Part shown: positions 47,576-58,580 of the stretch, piece after piece
Layout of the letters: each line of letters begins with the position of its first letter
Numbering within the stretch: position 1 is the stretch's first letter
Assembly: GCA_001599715.1 (NCBI GenBank)
Contig: BCHU01000013.1
Location: forward strand, 967,977 to 1,031,976
Reading direction: 5' to 3'
Length of the DNA: 64,000 nt
Source: Phaeotremella fagi
Taxonomy: Eukaryota; Basidiomycota; Tremellomycetes; Tremellales; Phaeotremellaceae
Translations under genes and position numbers: made by a program
The notes under the pieces: model-generated
What the model saw: only the letters and a program-made list of their open reading frames with translations
What the model was told of the DNA's origin: nothing
Database searches by the model: none

Positions 47576-48472
47576 ATGTCAGAAACACAGACTAAAGACT
47601 CTGAAGTAACCATAAAAGAACTTCAAGATACCATCGGAAGTCATACTTCCTCTAATCATCCATTTTGGTCAGAAAAAGAATGGACACTATCCAATTTCCA
47701 TCTTAAGCATGTTCCAATCCGTTTCTCACACATCGGTTTAAACACTTGCTACCACCCAGAGGATCTCGGGGTCAGACTCCACGAATCGAGTTATAGCCGA
47801 CCGTTGGATTCAGAGTTTAGAAAGAGCTTAGCTGGTACCGCAGGGGTTCCTCAAGAAGGTGATTTGATGACTGAAGAGAAGTGTCGCGAGCTGGGGGACG
47901 CTTTGAACAGATGTGTCAGTAGTCTGACATTCAATCTAAAGCCTTCTGTCGGCGGTGACCAATATGATGATGCAGATAGAAGAGAAGCATTCAGTGGAAT
48001 GATAGAGACACATCGTGATAAGAAAAGAGAAAAAGAATTCAGAAGCAAGGAAAAAAGGGATTCAAAGAATAGAAATTTTTTTAGCTCGTATCCTTCGTTC
48101 AAAGGTACTCGTGCGGTTTGGAGTGAAATAGTGGATGAAATTAATGAATATAAATACATTTTCGTATTGATGATAGCACACAGAGAGTTTCAGTTTGTAA
48201 TGAAAGATTTCCTAGTTGAAGTTCAACTACTTACAGATTTTTCATGCGCGCATACTGTGAAAACTTTCGAAATTCAAGAAAGATCGGAGATTTCTCTGGT
48301 AAGTATTCATGCAGTGAAAATGGAGAAAGGATTTAATCAAGCGGTAAAATCTATGTATGTATGTATTGGTCCAATGTCGAAAAAGGAAGGAATTCAAGCC
48401 TTCGATATTACAAATGCCTTCCCTTCCTCTCCTTTGATGAGGAGATTTAATCAAGGCGTCAATCCAAGATGA
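47576..48472 (+). CDS. Orphan protein, 298 residues
   Basis: Single exon from ATG 47576. N-terminal acidic/Thr part (MSETQTKDSEVTIKELQDTI), then SEKEWTLSNFHLKHVPIRFS, a strongly charged middle (ETHRDKKREKEFRSKEKRDS) likely to be helical, and a hydrophobic patterned segment (EINEYKYIFVLMIAHREFQF). The C-terminus is GIQAFDITNAFPSSPLMRRF. I recognise no domain. It sits in a head-to-tail group of three intronless orphans. Confidence 0.5.
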   Translation: MSETQTKDSEVTIKELQDTIGSHTSSNHPFWSEKEWTLSNFHLKHVPIRFSHIGLNTCYHPEDLGVRLHESSYSRPLDSEFRKSLAGTAGVPQEGDLMTEEKCRELGDALNRCVSSLTFNLKPSVGGDQYDDADRREAFSGMIETHRDKKREKEFRSKEKRDSKNRNFFSSYPSFKGTRAVWSEIVDEINEYKYIFVLMIAHREFQFVMKDFLVEVQLLTDFSCAHTVKTFEIQERSEISLVSIHAVKMEKGFNQAVKSMYVCIGPMSKKEGIQAFDITNAFPSSPLMRRFNQGVNPR

Positions 48473-48548
48473 AATTAGTGTCCCCGTTTAATCTTTTCTA
48501 CGTCTGACATACGCTAAACTTACGAATCAAATCAGCATACACAGAACC

Positions 48549-49265
48549 ATGGATCCTCATCAAGAACCATCATCAAAAAGTACAGATCCTATCGAGAAGT
48601 GGTTAGACGATTCAGTACCAAGAACGGTAAATGATACACATGAGAACCACAGTGGGAACGGTATTGGGAGGAAGGCATCAGTAAACGGTGATGATACGAA
48701 ATCTACACGTTCACGTATATCTATTCATCCGGATTCGAAGTCGATGGCATCGAAACGAAGTGGAAGACATGAGACCGCTTCTACGGGGAAAGAACGTTCC
48801 CATCGTTCTTATGGTAGTCGATATCTCAGAGTAGAAGATGGTGAAACTGATTCTCGCCGCAAACATCGAAGTCATAGGGGATCATCAAAATATGGAGATT
48901 CTACTCGCTCACCTCATCGGAGTTCACATCATTCCGATAAGCCCATATCGAGTGCTTATTCTGAAGTATCATCCAAAAACAGTAAAAGTAAACGACAAAC
49001 CGAAAACGAACCCCGATTATCCACCAAAGAGAAATTGATAGCTGAAGCCCATACTCTGAGTATCCTATTTGGAACAACCCGACCTAGTGAAGTTTCATCA
49101 CGAACTAGTCACGATAGAAGCAGCCACAGATATGGATCTACTAGAGGTGTTTCTCGTCGTTCGGAGAGTGAATGTTCTGAGGAGTCTGGGTTGGAACATC
49201 CGAATTTCTTGGGGAGGATCTTTAGGGGTGATAAAAGCGGAAAATCAGCGAAGTATCTAGGGTAG
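48549..49265 (+). CDS. Ser/Arg/His-rich orphan protein, 238 residues
   Basis: Single exon from ATG 48549, 76 bp after the previous orphan's stop. Low-complexity, with many R-S, S-H and R-H pairs (KERSHRSYGSRYLRVEDG, RRKHRSHRGSSKYG, RSPHRSSHHSDKP), so probably disordered. It ends EESGLEHPNFLGRIFRGDKS. SR-like composition could suggest RNA association, but there is no RRM. Function unknown. Confidence 0.5.
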   Translation: MDPHQEPSSKSTDPIEKWLDDSVPRTVNDTHENHSGNGIGRKASVNGDDTKSTRSRISIHPDSKSMASKRSGRHETASTGKERSHRSYGSRYLRVEDGETDSRRKHRSHRGSSKYGDSTRSPHRSSHHSDKPISSAYSEVSSKNSKSKRQTENEPRLSTKEKLIAEAHTLSILFGTTRPSEVSSRTSHDRSSHRYGSTRGVSRRSESECSEESGLEHPNFLGRIFRGDKSGKSAKYLG

Positions 49266-49607
49266 GAGTGGGTTTGGTTTATGAGTTAGTTGTTTTCGCT
49301 TGTACAGTATTCGTTGAATTGATTGATCATTGTTACGAGAAACCCTTTGCATTCGAATATTGAGTCTCTAGTCTGAGACTGAATGTCATGTCAAACCGTA
49401 TTCGCACTGTGGTCAACGACTTTCCTTTGTATCAAGCAGCTGCAAGGATATCGTTCCCAACTTCATAGCCACACCGCATTGTGCCACAAAGTCAAGTGAC
49501 GTCATGAACGGCTGCGACCATTGAATTTGAAACGCTTCTTCACCTTGATATTGACACAGACATTGACATTCGACATTATCATATATCATAAACAACGACG
49601 ACCCAAA
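49266..49607. other. Intergenic
   Basis: 3' flank of the Ser/Arg-rich orphan and promoter of the small Cys protein; a tacagta heptamer occurs at about 49302. Nothing else. Confidence 0.35.
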
Positions 49608-49951
49608 ATGAACACTCAACAACCAACAATAGAATCCCTGATAATCACCCAACCCAAGAAGAACATTTCAATGGGTAAGTTTAATTCCAAGCTTCAGCTT
49701 CCACTTCCATCTAATTCCTTTGTCCTCCGTAGATGCTCAAACCCCTTCCAAAGGCACTTCAAAACAATCAGAAGAGATTATGAGACTTCGAGGTGGTTGT
49801 CCAGGTAAATTATGTGGTTTACGTGAGTCATCTCTATTTAGATTGGTATTTGGATAGCCATTGATTTGGTACATCTTTGGATAGCTATTTTACCTTGCGC
49901 ATGTGATATTTGTATCATCCCACTTCCTTGTTGTTGTTAGGCTTAAAGTGA
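49608..49951 (+). CDS. Small (55-residue) protein with RLRGGC motif
   Basis: Three exons (49608-49674, 49733-49822, 49941-49951) splice in phase to 168 nt. N-terminus MNTQQPTIESLIITQPKKNI; the C-terminal half reads EEIMRLRGGCPGKLCGLRLK. Each splice site is standard (GTAAGT/GTAG; GTGAGT/TTAG), and the ATG lies in good context (CAAAATG-like). The RLRGGC-x-x-x-x-C element resembles the Arg-Leu-Arg-Gly-Gly-Cys tail I remember from small Cys-rich fungal proteins; it also coincides by eye with the ubiquitin C-terminus RLRGG. Function unknown. Confidence 0.45.
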
Positions 49952-50374
49952 GGTTGGGTTGAGTTAAGTGCTTCAACCAGGAATCATTAGATAGGATGGA
50001 TCAGGGACGAGTTTGTAGCTATAGATACGATATATCATGTATCATCTGGATCAATCTACAATCGTCCATCTAATCAGAGCTAGACGCGTTCGAAATGCCA
50101 ACTACAAACTACCTCCCTAAACGCTGTTCAACCCCAGCCCAAGCTCTCATAGCCCCAACCCATTCATCTCGACTAATCCCCAACCGACTAACAGTAGAAG
50201 AAGGTAAATATCTACCCAACCGTCTGATGATTTTCAATTGTGATTTCTTGGTATATTCCTTTAATGGGTTTAGGTATCGTAGGAAAGGGAGGGGGGCTGG
50301 GTGTTGACTATTGTGAAGGTGTTGTTAGTACAATAAGAGAGTTTATTTCCACACTGCGACAGAATTTTGACCCA
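49952..50374. other. Convergent region between the small Cys protein and NUS1
   Basis: 3' flanks. A 70-codon frame at 50095-50307 (starting MPTTNYLPKRCSTPAQALIA) is possible but has no support. Confidence 0.3.
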
Positions 50375-51292
50375 CTAAATCTCAGTTATCCTTAACGTCC
50401 AAAACGGAAATCCATGTAGTTCAGGTGCAGACCTAGGCAAAAAAGCTTTCCAGAAAGGTAACGAATCCAAATGGTGGATGAAGATTAAAGATGGATCGTG
50501 GGTGAAATGTAGCGTGTCTAACATTATATCGAAATCAGCATATGAATTGGATTGAAGAACAGAAGGTGGACCGACCTGATATCGATTTATTCAAATTCTT
50601 CTCGTTTAGCTTGTCGATTTTTATCTTCGATTTAATGTAATTTTGGGTGATTTTGGATATGATGGTTGATGATGCTGGTGAGAGGAGATGGAGTTTGATA
50701 AGTTTCGGTGCTTTACCTATGGATAACAACTTTCAATCAATATACTGAATCAATGTGTTGAAAGACTGGAGTTACCATTATCAACCCAGATATTCAGGTC
50801 TTTTACCACCTCGTCGTTCTCAGATTTTGAATTATGTACAACTTCAACAGTCATTCTTGGGATTGAATCGTCGTCGGTAGAAGAGATTGAATGACCAATA
50901 CTCGGTAAAGAGGATTGCAATAAACCTAACCCCAGGTCAATTGCACTTCAACTCAAAACTGAAAGGTTCAAACCAAAGCGATTCATATACTCACCACCAT
51001 CCCAAACACTAATCTCATTAATCCCAAATTCATCAGCGAACCCAACCAAATCCCTCACGCAAACCAAAGCGTTCCCCATCCCCATCCCCCTCCCCCTCCG
51101 AGAGGAGTGTGAATCAACAAGGGTCATCGCTACATGATCAATCCCATGTTCACCCCCTTCCTCAGGACCCTCTTGATATTCGTTATCAGCTGTTTTCAGC
51201 GATTGGTAGATACGTAGTATCAAGGCTGCTATTGAGAATGAGAGATGCAGCAGGAGGAGTAGTGGGAATGAGAGGGTTTTCAGGATTGACAT
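50375..51292 (-). CDS. NUS1: Nus1, accessory subunit of cis-prenyltransferase
   Basis: Four exons (50995-51292, 50776-50925, 50576-50716, 50375-50517) give 243 residues. N-terminal membrane segment TLSFPLLLLLHLSFSIAALI followed by RIYQSLK, then VRDLVGFADEFGINEISVWD (the IPP-synthase-like strand), LNIWVDNGKAPKLIKLHLLS, and the C-terminal SAPELHGFPFWTLRITEI, which matches the family ending 'L.GFPPWQIRLTEI'. Nus1 pairs with Rer2/Srt1-type catalytic subunits at the ER to make dehydrodolichyl diphosphate. The C-terminal RxG motif known to help catalysis is not present in that exact form. Introns match phase 1 and the final exon is reached through a GTTAG acceptor. Confidence 0.8.
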
Positions 51293-51599
51293 TGCGTTCG
51301 GATTTGGACTAGGGTGTTTTTTTGGTTGGGTTGGGTGAATAGGTGGTGGATGTGGGTTGGGTGTATAGGGGTGGATGCGAAGACTTTCCCTTCACCTCTG
51401 ATTCGACATTGGTTGGATAAAGGTATGCTTGCTGATATTTTTACAATATCATAGTTTCAAACATTTTTAAGTTGTGACGTGGAACGCGTCTCTCGGTTAC
51501 GTTACGTTATTCTCAAGTGCTTACTTTTAAGCTTCATTCGGTATCCAAATCCATGCAAAGTCCAAATTAAGTAAATAACTCTAGCTACACCCAACCCCA
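51293..51599. other. Short intergenic region
   Basis: Promoter of NUS1 (minus strand) and 3' flank of KNR4 (minus strand). Nothing else seen. Confidence 0.3.
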
Positions 51600-54113
51600 T
51601 CACAAATCAACCTCCTCCATTCCATCTTCAACACCTGTCTCACCTTTACTCGTCACCTTACTAAATCCCCGACCCCCACTAAATCTATTAGGTGAAGTCT
51701 CTCGTGAACCTTGCAGCGATCTACCCTCCAACAACCCATCCTCAGAATCCATCGATACTATACTACTTTCCCTCTCTAATCTCTTCTCGTTCCCATTGGA
51801 GTTGGAGTTAACGTTGGTATCCAGATTATTAGAGAATCTCTCGTATGACAATTGTTTTTCCATTTTATTAGATATACCAGTATCAGAATGTATTTCAGTT
51901 GGTGACGAAACGGTTTTGATTTGAATAGGTAATTTCGATTGACTGATGAAACTAGATCTTCCAAGGGCTTTGGGAGTCTTTTCAGAATCGATATCGATAG
52001 AATCGAAATTCGATTCCGTAATGTCTATCCTCTGGATTCTGTCCTGATCCCGATTGGAATTCGAGGATTCATGTGATAACCTAGATGAAGAGAGAGATTG
52101 TCGTTGAGAACCTGAAACTTCCATTGAACCTTCTCTGGATCTTGATAAAGGTGATGGAGTCCTGATCGATTTGATCACCCCGTTGATGTTAAACCCGCTA
52201 CCTCTTCTTTCATCCTCTAAATCGTTGGTGGCATGTTTTGGTGAACCGAATCTCTCGCCTTTACCATTCTCCAAATCTATATCAACCATCTCGTTCTCAT
52301 CGTTTTGACCTTGAACACGTTGATTCGACATGTACCCAGTCATTGATCGTCGTTGAGTTGATCCATTAGACGTATCCAAATTCATCACCCATCCACCTCT
52401 AAGACCAGAGGTTTCAGCTTTAGCGACGGCCTGGGCTGCTTGAATATCAGCTCTGGTTGGTAGGTCCAAAGGTAGTGGTGCCGGTGCTGGAACAGTTGAT
52501 CGACGATTATGACGTGGTGGTGATGATGTTGGTGGGGATAGCAATCCACTATCCTTGGTGGAACCATTCCCACCTCCTGATCCAGGTCCTAGTGGATGTT
52601 CATTCGTCGATTGTAACGGCGACGGTAATGGGGTTATTATTCTCACTTTGGTTGGTGCTTGAGGTGGATGTTGGATCTTCGGTATCACACTTGATGAATG
52701 TTCTGGTGACGATGGTGGTAAAAGCGCCACATCGTCACCTGGGACAGGTGTTGATGGTCCTTGAGGTGGGAAATGGGGTGAACCAATGACTATCACAAGT
52801 AATCAATAAACGTAATTTTTCAATGAACCCAACCACCTACCAGGTATCTCAACTTGAGCAGCTGAAGTTGCCATACCCATACCCAAACCCAATCCTTGAT
52901 TCTCATCACGTTCCTTCCCTTTGCCTTCAGCTATACCAGCCAATCTTCTCGCCTCACTCAACCCCCGTTCAATCTCTTCCACATCCAAACCTAAACCCAA
53001 AGTTTCCCATTTCCTCACACTCTTATCCCACCAAGCCTCCAAAACATTCCATCCTCTATATTCACCAGCCAATCGAATCCCACCACCTGATTCACCATAA
53101 CTCTGTGAATTACCACCGTTGTAACTACCCCACCCTATATCCTCTTCTTCGTCTGAACTATTCGATTTCTCACCACCAGACCCTTCCCATCCTTCACCGG
53201 ATTCTATATCATCAACAAAAGATGATAACCATTTACCCCATCCTCCTTCACCGTCCCCTTTCCATAACACACATTTTCGATCGAAATCTCTACCGAAAAC
53301 TATCACCTGTCCCCAAGCTCCTGAACTACTTGGATCTAAATCCACTCCAACATAGTTCCCTGATCCATCTGATAACAACGGTATCCATCCTTTACATGCG
53401 TATAAAGATTTTATCCAATGTGGTGGTACACTAGCCATCGTTGCCAAAACCGCTGGATTGTTACCTGCAGCAGGATCATTTTCTGCTAATCTCCAAAACG
53501 TCCATTCACGCATAACCTCTTCTAAAGGTAACAAAGTTAATCCAAAAAATATCCCAACTCCCGTAGAAGTCGTTGATATATCTTGACCGTCCGCACATAG
53601 AAACGATTCTCGAACTGATCTGGGTAGTGGACATCCAAGTTCTCGTTCGAATTGGGATAAGAGGGCTGGGTTCGCTGGTGAATTGAGAGTTTCGATCAGT
53701 TCAGGAAATGCGTCGACTAGTGAATTCCGCAAGCGGTGGAATGTGTGTGACAGAGGGGGGTAATGGACCGATCCTTGTATACTGATACGGGTTAATCTTG
53801 GGTCATGTACTCGATACTCACTATGCATCCTTAGGTGGTGGATATGGAGCATAACTCCCTCTTCTACTAGGTCCAGGAGATGAGGATGCACTATCCGACA
53901 CGGGCTACAGGTGATTGTTCAGAAGAACTCGATATCTGAACTAAATAACAAACTTACCACACCGTCATCACCGAATCGACCGTTATTGTTGGTAGTAGGT
54001 AGACTGAAAGCGTCGAATGTAGAATGTAAAGCAGATTTCCTAGCTTGATGACGAGTATTGTTAGCGGAAGAAGAGGCTCCGAACAACGATGTTATAGATT
54101 GAAAAAGAGGCAT
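51600..54113 (-). CDS. KNR4: Knr4/Smi1, cell-wall integrity regulator
   Basis: Four exons (53958-54113, 53822-53904, 52841-53781, 51600-52789) give 789 residues. Start MPLFQSITSLFGASSSANNT at ATG 54113. The SMI1/KNR4 domain is conserved: LLSQFERELGCPLPRSVRES then FLCADGQD, GIFFGLTLLPLEEVMREWTF, PPHWIKSLYACKGWIPLLSD then GSGNYVGVDLDPSSSGAWGQ, VIVFGRDFDRKCVLW, and KWLSSFVDDIESGEGW. The C-terminal 400 residues are Ser/Pro-rich and disordered. In yeast Knr4 links Slt2 MAP-kinase and calcineurin signalling to wall synthesis. The second intron (53782-53821) is 40 nt. Confidence 0.92.
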
Positions 54114-56065
54114 GCTGGTTGGATGGAAGGATGTGGAGCAACTGCGGTTGGTTAGTTGATGTTTTTAGGTTTGTTTGGGTAGGTGTTGTGAGTTGAGATG
54201 TATCTTGTTGCGATGTTTAGATATTGGAATAAAACTTACAACGCTCTCACAATCCTCTATGAAAGAATTCTTTGATACGGATAAAGGTCGAAGCGCGAAC
54301 TTGGGAAGGTGAGTGCGGAATAAGGTTTAGGGTTGATTATTGTGTGGAAACAAGTCGAGTCCTAGGTGAAGGTGATGCTGAAGATGATGTTGTTGATACT
54401 GTTACAGATGAATGAGTTGGTATAGTGATGATTGAAGATGAATATTGATGAAATGAACAGAGTAGAATATCAAAAAGTCAAGTCTATCTACTGTATCTAG
54501 CGTTGGTCTGTAGGAAGGCACAGTAAGGTGAAGGTAAGACGCGACCCCTTATCAAACTTCTACGTTACTAAATACACGTAATTACGCATGTTGCACCAGA
54601 ACCATCGCATCAGAACATACCGTACTCTACAGTACTCGTAGATATCTATTTCGATTCCTTAAATCATATTTATTCAGATAAGTTAATAATCAGAAGCAAT
54701 CATTATATCTTATCTTCTCAATATAAACATAACTTCCATCCTACTGACACAGCCTCACCATCACTCTTCGGATCTCTTCCTTTACTTCAGCGCACCATCC
54801 CATTCTCAACATCAATTTGATCAACTTACTTACTAACCCTGACTCTCGCACCATCATTTCATTGACTCCTTTGATTATCATAGCAACGCTTCAAATCTTC
54901 AAGATTATGATGATCGCGTTCTTATTCGGTCGATATGAGTTGGGGAAGAAATGGTTTTACGAAGGGCACTGGAAACTCAGGTTGAAGAAGGGATTGGGTC
55001 CAGTTGGTTGGATCGATATCTGAAATACAACTATTCCCAACGTTTTGTCAACAACTCACTTGTTTCATCTAAACGAGGAGCGGGGCTAATCTATGATCGT
55101 ACCTCTCGGATACCTTTTTCAAATCCTAAGTTATCTTTCGAAATTTCGAAAGCTACAAAAAAGAATTCAAAAATTGAAAATACCTCAAAACATCCAAGAC
55201 CTCCAAGTCAAATCCTCCTCTAGGATGAAGAGCGACCAAGCTACAAGCCATTCATGGATGTTCAAGAATCAATCTCATTGTAATCAAATCGAATGGATTG
55301 ATTCTCAGGGATCGCTATTCAATATCATCCTTTCCAACACCATCTCCATGCTCGAGCCATAATCTCGTAGTTCAGTTCCTGATGTCAACAACGGTTTAAC
55401 GCCTTGATCTCTTGGATCTCATCTCGACGTGAATGTCAAGCCGGACGCGACCTATATAACATGGATCTTCGCGTTGTTGTTTTCTTTTTTGACTGTTTTC
55501 TGTCTCTCATCCTCATCTATTGTTGTTTAGATTGTCAAAACAATCTTAGATCAAATCATAAACGACATCTCGTCATTCTTGTTGTGATCTCTAATTTCAG
55601 GTCCTCATCATATAATTTTATCCATTCAGGATAATCTAAACCTCCTACACGAACGAAAACATAAAACGATCGCGTATTGGTGGTTTTTATTTGCTTATCA
55701 TAGTTTCCATTTTTTCCCTCTGTAGTCAAACAAATCAGTATAGCCTTGTTCAAAAACAGGTTTCTATCGGTAAGTCTCATCTCTTACCTGCACTATCATT
55801 ACCATGCTGATGAAATGTAAAATTCAGATTACTGAAATCATACACCTCGATCAAAATTCATTTACTGGATTTGGATATCTTCATCTGCCGTTAGATATCA
55901 GGTAGGGATCATATTCCAACAACTATCTATCGTTCTCACTGACTCTAAATAGTCTGTTTCCACCTCTCAACCCCTTGTTCTCTCAACCTTACTTTCTCAC
56001 TTCATTCGATCCTAAATCTCACTCTCATCGGATTTCTGTCATCTATCGGAAAACCTCTCACGTTC
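54114..56065. promoter_or_regulatory. Long (about 1.95 kb) divergent intergenic region
   Basis: The longest space in the window apart from its right end, lying between the starts of KNR4 and the BTB-like gene. Two heptamers (ctactgta near 54488, ctacagta near 54632) occur. Several open frames exist (about 54.8-55.4 kb, with one hydrophobic segment FKIMMIAFLFGRYELG), but the largest lacks an ATG at its head and I see no splice pair that gives it one. It may hold a non-coding RNA or large regulatory leader. Confidence 0.4.
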
Positions 56066-58174
56066 ATGTCTCGCTCAATTCCTCAACGGAAACAAGTGAT
56101 TGACTGCGTCGAACTCCAACTTTCACCAATGACTAAAAAAGCTAAACAAGGCGGCGTAGCCACAATACCCTCGAGTCACCGGGATTCAACACCACAACGT
56201 CGCGTCAGTGATCAATCGTTGCAACGAGCTCAAAGTCGAAACCAAACTCCAGCACCTTCCTCACGTCAAACCGCTGATCAAGATATTGCCCTTCGGTATG
56301 TCAGGACTCCCAAGAAGGACAAGAAAAATTACTTGTCCACTTTAGGTCTAGTAGCATTGAAGAGATTGGTGGACGAGGGGATGACTTTGTTGGGATGTCA
56401 AGAGAAAACTAAGGAAATCGTTGGACCTTCTCAATCATCTCAGTCATATCGATCAATTCGATCACAATCAGTTCAAATTAATGGCGGACAAGGCTTTGGG
56501 GTCGTTAGGGACGACTCGATAACTACTTCATCATCCGCACAACCGGATCTATCCAGATCAAAACGGAGGAAGATGAAGAATAACAATTCAGAGTTTGAGC
56601 GGCAGATCACGGGGAAAGAGAAAGATGTGATGGTAGTTCAGAAACCTGAGGATGGTTCCCTGACAAATGCGAAAGAAAAAAGAAAAAAGAAAAAACATCA
56701 TAAGAAGAAGGAATCTGAACCTAGAGCCGGAATTGATTATGTTAGTGTAACACCCGGTTACGAGAACGAAGATGGTATAGAAGAAAAACGACTAGATCCG
56801 ATTCCTCAACCTAAATTCATTCCTCCTCCAACACCACCTTCGACAAACGCGGCGTCTTCAAGTTCGTTACCGTCGGTCGTCGGGAGGACTATACCTACAT
56901 GGAAAACCGCACCGAAAACACCAGACGGTAGTCATTCCCATCCTTTTATCATCGGAGACTCGCCTCTCCTCCACATCGATAAAGGAAAAGGTAGAGCTTT
57001 AGATCCGCCAACACCAACAAAGTCTGGTCTAGATTTGAAAAGAAAGTTCGACTTGGGTGGTGATGGTGTCGAAGAAGATGAACCTATGGATGTGGATGAG
57101 GATATGAAAGCGGCTATTGCCGCTTCATTACATCAGATGATGTACGGTGACAAACCAGGCAGTGGTTCTTCTTCATCATCAACCAACTTTGACCGTGCTC
57201 AATCGAAACGCCTCAAACGCTGTGAAACAATCTCTCTTTCATCAGATGATTCGGATGACCAGCCACTTCGTAGGTTCGGTGTCGCCTCTAATCGTATCAA
57301 TCCGAGATTGAAACCTCGCTCGCCAACTCCTCATCATCGGATTGACTACGATGAAGAAAGTCACGAGCCCCCACTACGTCGTTTGGTGCGTCCATTAAAA
57401 CCACTTATCCCTCAATCAAAGACTCGATTGTACGTTCCAGGATACAACAATGGGAATGTACACCAAAACGTTCTTATTGTCCCGTATAATGGTAAACAAT
57501 TCCAGGTGAGACGAAAGGACATTCTCAAGCTCAGGTGTGTCGAGGTTCTCAAAGTTTTCTCTGTATTCTCACTGATGTTTTTCTTCGCAACCAGTAATCG
57601 ACTCGATACTTTCGTATCTTCTGTGGACGACCCTTTTAAACCGAAAATCAATCTCACTGGATTTGGATCGGCCTCAGCTGAAAATCTTTTTTTGGCTTTG
57701 GAAATCAATCGAGGGGTTGTCCATAAATTCTCATCCTCAGAATTCATCCAAAGATGCCACAGACTCCTACCTTTCCTCATTGATACACAGTGTACGGAGG
57801 TTCTAGACGTCTTGGAAACTCGTTTTTCATCTCATATCACGCATCAAGATATTTCACCATGGGATATATTCGCTCTAGCTTCAATCGGTAAAATGTCGAA
57901 AGTATGCATCAAGGTCATCGAACGCTGGACACCCAAATGGGGATTACTGAAGGTCAAAGAAGCTCCTTTTGGTATTACTGACGAAGAATATCACGATTTT
58001 CATCCAGTATTCATGGATGATCGTTTGAGAGACCTTATCCCAGATGAATACATGCTCGCTTGGAGGCGTTCTTGTCAGGAATGTCCTCATGATTTCACTT
58101 GGAAGTCAGAGAGTATTTCTAGAGTTCAATATCAAAGATCTGAAAGGTTTAGGGAGATCCTCAATGGTGTTTAG
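56066..58174 (+). CDS. BTB-like orphan protein with disordered N-terminus
   Basis: ATG 56066 to TAG 58174. Residues 1-470 are Ser/Pro/charged and disordered, with a Lys-rich patch (KEKRKKKKHHKKKE), an acidic motif (EEDEPMDVDEDMKAAIAASL) that resembles a ubiquitin-interacting motif, and SLSSDDSDD that may be a SUMO-binding site. The C-terminal 220 residues resemble a BTB fold: VLIVPYNGKQFQVRRKDILK, LDTFVSSVDDPFKPKINLTG, SASAENLFLALEIN. The 60-nt stretch 57534-57593 has GTGTGT, CTGAT and CAG at the right places; it is probably an intron, although leaving it in keeps the frame open. Spliced length 682, unspliced 702. Confidence 0.6.
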   Translation: MSRSIPQRKQVIDCVELQLSPMTKKAKQGGVATIPSSHRDSTPQRRVSDQSLQRAQSRNQTPAPSSRQTADQDIALRYVRTPKKDKKNYLSTLGLVALKRLVDEGMTLLGCQEKTKEIVGPSQSSQSYRSIRSQSVQINGGQGFGVVRDDSITTSSSAQPDLSRSKRRKMKNNNSEFERQITGKEKDVMVVQKPEDGSLTNAKEKRKKKKHHKKKESEPRAGIDYVSVTPGYENEDGIEEKRLDPIPQPKFIPPPTPPSTNAASSSSLPSVVGRTIPTWKTAPKTPDGSHSHPFIIGDSPLLHIDKGKGRALDPPTPTKSGLDLKRKFDLGGDGVEEDEPMDVDEDMKAAIAASLHQMMYGDKPGSGSSSSSTNFDRAQSKRLKRCETISLSSDDSDDQPLRRFGVASNRINPRLKPRSPTPHHRIDYDEESHEPPLRRLVRPLKPLIPQSKTRLYVPGYNNGNVHQNVLIVPYNGKQFQVRRKDILKLRCVEVLKVFSVFSLMFFFATSNRLDTFVSSVDDPFKPKINLTGFGSASAENLFLALEINRGVVHKFSSSEFIQRCHRLLPFLIDTQCTEVLDVLETRFSSHITHQDISPWDIFALASIGKMSKVCIKVIERWTPKWGLLKVKEAPFGITDEEYHDFHPVFMDDRLRDLIPDEYMLAWRRSCQECPHDFTWKSESISRVQYQRSERFREILNGV

Positions 58175-58580
58175 GATTGTGATTACTGTTTAGATCGGTT
58201 GGGTGGATTAGTTTTTCGGCGATACCTCGCTCTTGGTATCACGTCTTGTGAATATTTCTATTGGGAACTGAGAATCTAGTTCAACTTTGTGCTTCGGTTT
58301 TGGGTTTATATATTGGTTAATACTATTTCGTTAATCTTTTTCTTCCTTTCTTGTTTTTTTGAGACTGTGTATATATATCACTGGAATCGGCTATAGTTTT
58401 GTTTCGTTTCGCTTTAGCTTCCTTATCTATGGACTTTAGTATCTGATATTTTAATTCCTGATATCTGTGTTATTCATTCTGTCATCATACTTCTTCTCAT
58501 CTGATCCAATCTTCTTTCATAGTCTATAATACAAATTCGTGTTCATGTTATTTAGATTCCATTCTTACAACGAAGCACAA
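58175..58580. other. Convergent 3' region
   Basis: 3' flanks of the BTB-like and the small Gly/Tyr-rich gene; T-rich on the plus strand. Nothing else. Confidence 0.35.

Noticed and set aside
50095..50307. Possible 70-residue protein on the plus strand downstream of the small Cys protein
   Set aside because: Begins with an ATG but lies in the convergent 3' region next to NUS1, with no conservation evidence.
52823..53434. 203-codon plus-strand frame opposite KNR4
   Set aside because: Antisense to the conserved SMI1 domain, rich in Pro/His/Ser as expected from codon complement, with no homology recognised.
54817..55023. Hydrophobic 68-residue frame upstream of the BTB-like gene
   Set aside because: Starts with TTG; the first ATG leaves only 38 residues. 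No good splice partner supplying an ATG was found.
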